DNA from: Sipunculus nudus
Taxonomy: Eukaryota; Annelida; Sipuncula; Golfingiida; Sipunculidae
NCBI GenBank assembly: GCA_026874595.1
Contig: CM049311.1
Coordinates: 43,653,676-43,717,675, forward strand
Length of the DNA: 64,000 bases
Reading direction: 5' to 3'
How positions within the stretch are numbered: position 1 is the first letter of the stretch; each line of letters opens with the position of its first letter. Of the stretch, positions 58,872 through 64,000 are shown in pieces. The notes beneath the pieces were generated by a model, which saw only the letters and a program-made list of their open reading frames with translations, was not told the DNA's origin and made no database searches. Position numbers and translations under genes: made by a program.

Positions 58872-61498
58872 CAAGGGACCTATGGGTCACGACGCTCAGC
58901 TGTTATATATGATAAAAAAATATTATTTAGAAATGAGGCACATGCTGGTTTTGTGTGGAAATAAATATAAGCTGTATTATGAGTTGTTGTTGTTTAGCTT
59001 ATGTATGATTTTGATAGTACCTTTGGAGACAGGGAAGAGGATTGATTTCATTAATTTTATTAACAAATGGAGTACTATTGTCACACAGATTTTGACTTGG
59101 CCAAATAACTTATAAGCAGAACATATAATATAAGAGTTTAACTATTTATTTAAAAAAAAATTACAAATATTGTCCCAAATATAATTCTTATAAAAAATAA
59201 TAAGAGAATCATGATTTTTTTAATTGAAATATAACTGATATGATTATTAAAATAATATTAAAGAATATATTCATGAATGCATTCATGAATACATTTTGAA
59301 AGTATTTGCACGAGTATTCATATACTTTCATTTTTACCTGAATTCCTATTCTTTATGCAAGAAATTTTATAATGGAGTACATAATCATATTCGTATTTAA
59401 ATACAATTACAAAGTATTCGCACCATGTCTGGTATTTATTCAGTTTCACCAACCAATGATGTTGAGAATCCAGAATATACAAAATTCACACATTTAAATA
59501 ATGATCATAAGTACCTGGTTTTATGGCTTTTATTTATATTAAAAAATAACTGTAAAAAATTCATTTTGGACTAATTTCACATCAATGTACACACTAGACA
59601 CAGTAGGAATCTAGATTAATATTATCAACTGCATCTTTGTCTATCATTAATTTCCTTCATATGATCCCTAATGATTAGTAATGAATAATATGATTTACTT
59701 CTTTATCATTAAAATTGAACTGAAAAATGCCATAGGTGACTGCATGGTGTTATTTGGAATATGTGACATTCTACCCATCGATACAAGATTCTTATATCAT
59801 CAGTAACTGCAAGTTAATTTCCTGTTATTATAAACTAACAAATTCCTTTTCTATTTTTCTTTAATTTGTTATTAAAAACCAATAAAAATTTATTAATTTA
59901 TTGTTTATTGTTATGTTGTTGGTTAAAACTACTAGATGAGTTGGGTTGGACACCTGGATCAACTGTGGCTGGCCATCAACTGCCTGGATTCCTGTATGCC
60001 TCGCCTCAAGCGTGCATAATTTGATGAAAGGTCAACAAGGTCAACATACAGGTGACTCAAGAGGGGCTGGAGAGAGCCAAAGTCTGACAGGGTCTCATAA
60101 AAAACATTAATAAAAGCTACAATTTTTGGCCAATTTCTTTCAGCTTTCTAAACTAAAAAGCTGAAATCCTAATGTGTGCATGATATGAAAATTATATCAA
60201 CAGTGCTCACAGGACACAAACGTGCCATGGTCACAGTTGGGCAAAATTTAAGGTACTAATTTTATATTTATACTAATAACTTATAAAATTTGAAAAATTC
60301 AGAACTAATTTTGGGTATTCAATTGAATCTTGATTAAATAATGTTACATCCCTGACAAAAAAAATCTCTAGCTTCAGCAATGCCCTTGTTAAGGGAGTAA
60401 ATATATTTCTTGATTTTTTACAAAGTGCATTATGTTTGGGCCCATAACTTAAAACAATCACGCAATACTGACATCATTCTGGCATGTGCATAGAGAAAGA
60501 AAAATATGTATATTATTTATGATTAAAGTCAGATCAGTGGTTTTGATATTAGGCAGTCTTGAAGTGTAACAATGGGTTTTTAATGGAAAAATGAAGTTTT
60601 TCATTAATATCTCGAAGGTATTAAGTCCTAGTGACCAAATTCTTGGCATGGTAGGGGATTTTGGAGACATCTAACTGTATGCCGAATTTAAGGAACTAAG
60701 AGCTGAAGCTGGGGAGCTGAGCTCTTGCAAACTGCATAACACTAGCTTGATGTAAACAATATGTTACATGGTGCTTGAAAACTTATTAAAATCTACAGTT
60801 TTTGATCAACTGGTTTAAAATTTTTGGTGTCAACAGTTGAAATGCTAACAAAAACATGCTGTGAAAATTAAATCCACAGTACTTACAGGAAAAAAACGTG
60901 CCATGGTCAAAGTTGGGCAAAATTTAAGGTACCAATTTTTTATTTTTATTAATATTTTAGAAAATTTAAAAGATTTTCATCTAATTTTGGGTATACAATT
61001 TAATTTTGATTAATTAAAGTTATATTACTGGAAAAAAGGTTGATAGCTTTAACATTTTTTGTGTTAAGTGATCAAATATCTTTCCTGATTTTTTAAAAAA
61101 TGCATTATGTTTGGGCCCATAACTTTTTTAAATTAAATAATACAGACATAATTTCTGGCATGTACATAGGAACTATATAGAGGAATATTTATGGTAAATA
61201 TGAGGAAAAACAGATGAGTGGTTTTGATATTAGGCAGTCCTGAAGTGTGAAAATAGGTTTTTAATAAAAAATTGAGGTTTTTCCTTAATTTCTCAAAGGA
61301 ACTAAGTTGCAAAGACCCAGTTTTCGGCTTGGTAGGAGATCTTGGGGACATCTAACATTATGCCGAATTTTGGATTCCTAGGTCTTACGGTTTCAAAACG
61401 TGCCACATCTACGGACGGACGGACGGACGGACGGACGGACAGACGGACGGACAATGGACCACGACTATAGCTCAGATGACTTATAGTCAGCTGAGCTA
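58872..61498 (+). repeat. Family G Helitron-like element, copy G2, complete
   Basis: CAAGG with GACCTATGGGTC and GCTCAGCTG at the left; GACGGACGG microsatellite (about 61413-61451) and hairpin 61469-61497 at the right. It lacks the 785-bp block found in G1. Confidence 0.8.
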
Positions 61499-62047
61499 AA
61501 AATTTACAAAATTCAGATCTAATTTTGGGTAAACAATTGAATCTTAATTAAACATAGTTATATACTTGAGAAAATAGACTCTAGTTTCAAAATTTTTCGT
61601 GTTAAGTGAGTTATTATTTTTCCTGATTTTTTACAAAATCCATTATGTTTGGGCCCATAACTTAAAGAATTTATACTTTACAGACTTAATTTCTGGCATA
61701 TACATAGGAACTATATAGAGGAATATTTATGGTAAATATGAGGAAAAACAGATGAGTGGTTTTGATATTAGGCAGTCCTGAAGTGTGAAAATAGGATTTT
61801 AATAAAAATTTGAGGTTTTTCCTTAATTTCTCAGAGGAATGAAGTCGCAAAGACCCAGTTTTCGGCTTGGTAGGAGATCTTGGGGACATCTAACATTATG
61901 CTGAATTTTGGATTCCTAGGTCTTACGGTTTCAAAACGTGCCACATCTACGGACGGACGGACGGACGGCACGACGGACGGACGGACAGACGGACGGACAA
62001 TGGACCACGACTATAGCTCAGATGACTTATAGTCAGCTGAGCTAAAA

Positions 62048-62259
62048 AAACTATTATTTGGTTGATTTGACCTTGAAGATGAAGATGAAGGTCACCAGGG
62101 TTCGAACTTGTCCGAGATTTTTGGATGAACAATTTGTGTTTAAAATTTTGGAGGAAAATATGCAGCCCTTCAAAAGTAATCTCATTCACAAGATATCCTA
62201 CAGATGACGACAGAAGATGGCACTGAAACAGAATGATTCCCTTGGAGGGGGGGACATAA
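62048..62259. repeat. TGACCTTGAAG-type repeat fragment
   Basis: Resembles 52180-52250 (TTTGACCTTGAAGATGA, GGTCACCAGG). It ends in a G run before the next CAAG terminus. Confidence 0.45.
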
Positions 62260-62742
62260 CAAGTGACCCATGGGTCATGACGCTCAGCTGACTTGGAAGA
62301 GATTTGCAAAAGGAAATTTATAATCTGAATGGTAGTATATACCCATTCAACTGAAGCATCAAACAGATTAATCAACAGGCCAAGATTGTTTCTGTATTTA
62401 TATATCTCAAAAATAGAGAAAAAATGCGTAAAAAAATACAGGTGGCTCCACCAGTCTGCAAAAACACATGGTCAATATCCATGCAAAGAATCATGGTGAT
62501 CTCTGCATTAGTTGTTCAGATACTTCAGCTTTTGTATCAAATTTTCCATTATTCTGACGGATACTTCTGAGTCCTATAGCTTGAAGGATATGGGAAACAG
62601 AGACCTAATTTCAGGTTTCCACAGACACTTTTCATGGGTCTCCTCGCATGACAAGAATGAAGAATCTAGGTCCAGTTGTTACGATTTGTACCCTGTTGAC
62701 AGATAACAACATCTTTAAAGGTCTCAAAAAATAAAGAAAAAA
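62260..62742 (+). repeat. Family A left part, interrupted by G3
   Basis: CAAGTGACCCATGGGTC left end as at 34828, one 338-bp-type unit, then cut at 62743. Confidence 0.7.
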
Positions 62743-64000
62743 CAAGGGACCTATGGGTCACGACATAAAAAAATATTATTTAGAAATGAGGCACATGCTG
62801 GTTTTGTGTGGTAATAAATATAAGCTGTATTATGAGTTGTTGTTTTTTAGCTTATGTATGATTTTGATAGTACCTTTGGAGACAGGGAAGAGGATTGATT
62901 TCATTTATTTTATTAAAAAAATGGAGTACTACTGTCACACAGATTTTGACTTGGCCATATAACTTATAAGCAGAACATATAATATAAGAGTTTAACTATT
63001 TATTAAAAAATTACAAATATTGTCCCAAACATAATTTTTATTAAAAATAATAAGAGAATCATATGATTTTTTAAAATGAAATATAACTGATATGATTATT
63101 AAAATAATATTAAAGAATATATTCATGAATGCATTCATGAATACATTTTGAAAGTATTTGCATGAGTATTCATATACTTTCATTTTTACCTGAATTCCCA
63201 TTCTTTATGCAAGAAATTTTATAATGGAGTACATAATCATATTCGTATTTAAATACAATTACAATGTATTCGCACCATGTCTGGTATTTATTCAGTTTTC
63301 ACCAAACAATGATGTTGAGAATCCAGAATATACAAATTTCACACATTTAAATAATGATCATAAGTAACTGGTTTTATGGCTTTTATTTATATTAAAAAAT
63401 AACTGTAAAAAATTCATTTTGGACTAATTTCACATCAATGTACACACTAGACACAGTAGGAATCTAGATTAATATTATCAACTGCATCTTTGTCTATCAT
63501 TAATTTCCTTCATATAATCCTTAATGATTAGTAATGAATAATATGATTTACTTCTTTATCATTAAAAATGAACTGAAAAATGCCATAGGTGACTGCATGG
63601 TGTTATTTGGAATATGTGACATTCTACCCATCGATACAAGATTCTTATATCATCAGTAACTGCAAGTTAATTTTCGGTTATTATAAACTAACAAATTCCT
63701 TTTCTATTTTTCTTTAATTTGTTATTAAAAACCAATAAAAATTTATTAATTTATTGTTTATTGTTATGTTGTTGGTTAAAACTACTAGATGAGTTGGGTT
63801 GAACACCTGGATCAACTGTGGCTGGCCATAAGCTGCCTGGATTCTCCCCTCAAGCGTGCATAATTTGATGAAAGGTCAACAAGGTCAACATACAGGTGAC
63901 TCAAGAGGGGCTGGAGAGAGCCAAAGTCTGACAGGGTCTCATAAAAAACATTAATAAAAGCTACAATATTTGGCAAATTTCTTTCAGCTTTCTAAACTAA
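62743..64000 (+). repeat. Family G Helitron-like element, copy G3, runs off the window
   Basis: Left end CAAGGGACCTATGGGTC, closely similar to G1 and G2, with a deletion of about 19 bp just after the palindrome (GCTCAGCTG is missing). Confidence 0.8.

Larger units (their letters stand above)
57499..62044 (+). repeat. Family A Helitron-like element, interrupted by G2
   Basis: Left part 57499-58871 (CAAGG, palindrome GACCTATGGGTC, GCTCAGCTGAC). Right part 61499-62044 ends with a GACGGACGG microsatellite and hairpin 62015-62043. G2 (58872-61498) sits exactly between AATAACTTAA and AAATTTACAAAATTCAG, a stretch that is continuous at 17757-17790 and 54813-54845. Confidence 0.75.

Noticed and set aside
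51917-64000. KCNQ1 pore exon upstream of 51914
   Set aside because: I looked for a GYGD-type selectivity filter on the minus strand and saw none; the stretch is repeats, so the exon is probably beyond the window.

Overview
The window is nuclear DNA of an invertebrate animal, most likely a bivalve mollusc. It is AT-rich and intron-dominated, and is packed with non-autonomous rolling-circle-like repeats that carry GACGGAC microsatellites, Ty3/Gypsy relics, a LINE relic and TA-flanked DNA transposons. The clade is inferred from repeat style; the species cannot be named from sequence alone. There is no bacterial-style gene organisation. Nearly all open reading frames are chance frames inside repeats.

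The host gene is recognisable. Two spliced exons on the minus strand (51819-51914 and 11336-11585) encode the end of S6, helix A with its calmodulin-binding IQ motif, and the start of the C-terminal linker of a KCNQ1-type (Kv7.1) voltage-gated potassium channel. Exon phases fit, and the first exon matches the 96-bp exon 8 of vertebrate KCNQ1 in length and boundaries. The intron between them (11586-51818) is about 40.2 kb. The exons before and after these two are not visible and should lie beyond about 64 kb and below position 1. Everything outside the two exons is intron.

Two groups of Helitron-like non-autonomous families fill much of the DNA. Group 1 (families D, E, F, H) begins on the plus strand with CTAG followed by a palindrome. 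Families D and E then carry a GTATCNCC-type motif and end in a long hairpin plus GATACAA; no such right end is seen for F or H. Several copies can be compared with paralogous empty sites in this window and show clean insertion between A and T without target duplication. Group 2 (families A, B, G, probably C) begins CAAGG plus a palindrome. A and G end in a GACGGAC microsatellite followed by a near-perfect hairpin and CTAA. Many copies carry internal arrays (145, 180, 280 and 338 bp units), and a 12-bp palindrome GGTGGCGCCACC recurs in several unrelated families. Every oriented copy I found points the same way.

Other mobile DNA. A degenerate Ty3/Gypsy element (25899-32730) has both LTRs, a tRNA-Leu primer-binding site and broken gag and pol. 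A 5'-truncated second Gypsy lies at 43345-45764. A LINE reverse-transcriptase relic (52256-55860) is split by a family A element. A pogo/Tigger-like transposon (15453-16590) has an exact empty paralogue at 53083. A PIF/Harbinger-like element lies at 18733-20265. Three TA-flanked elements share CYGTA-type termini (4978-6317, 7956-9504, 55965-57170). There are foldback MITEs at 346-483 and 43192-43313.

Most repeats are nested. The main nests are D inside A, E inside C, G inside A, J inside I, Gypsy inside D inside B, and A inside the LINE. The most interesting point for the host gene is that a Helitron-like terminus sits 17 nt from one KCNQ1 splice acceptor, so the transposon probably supplies the branch-point region.
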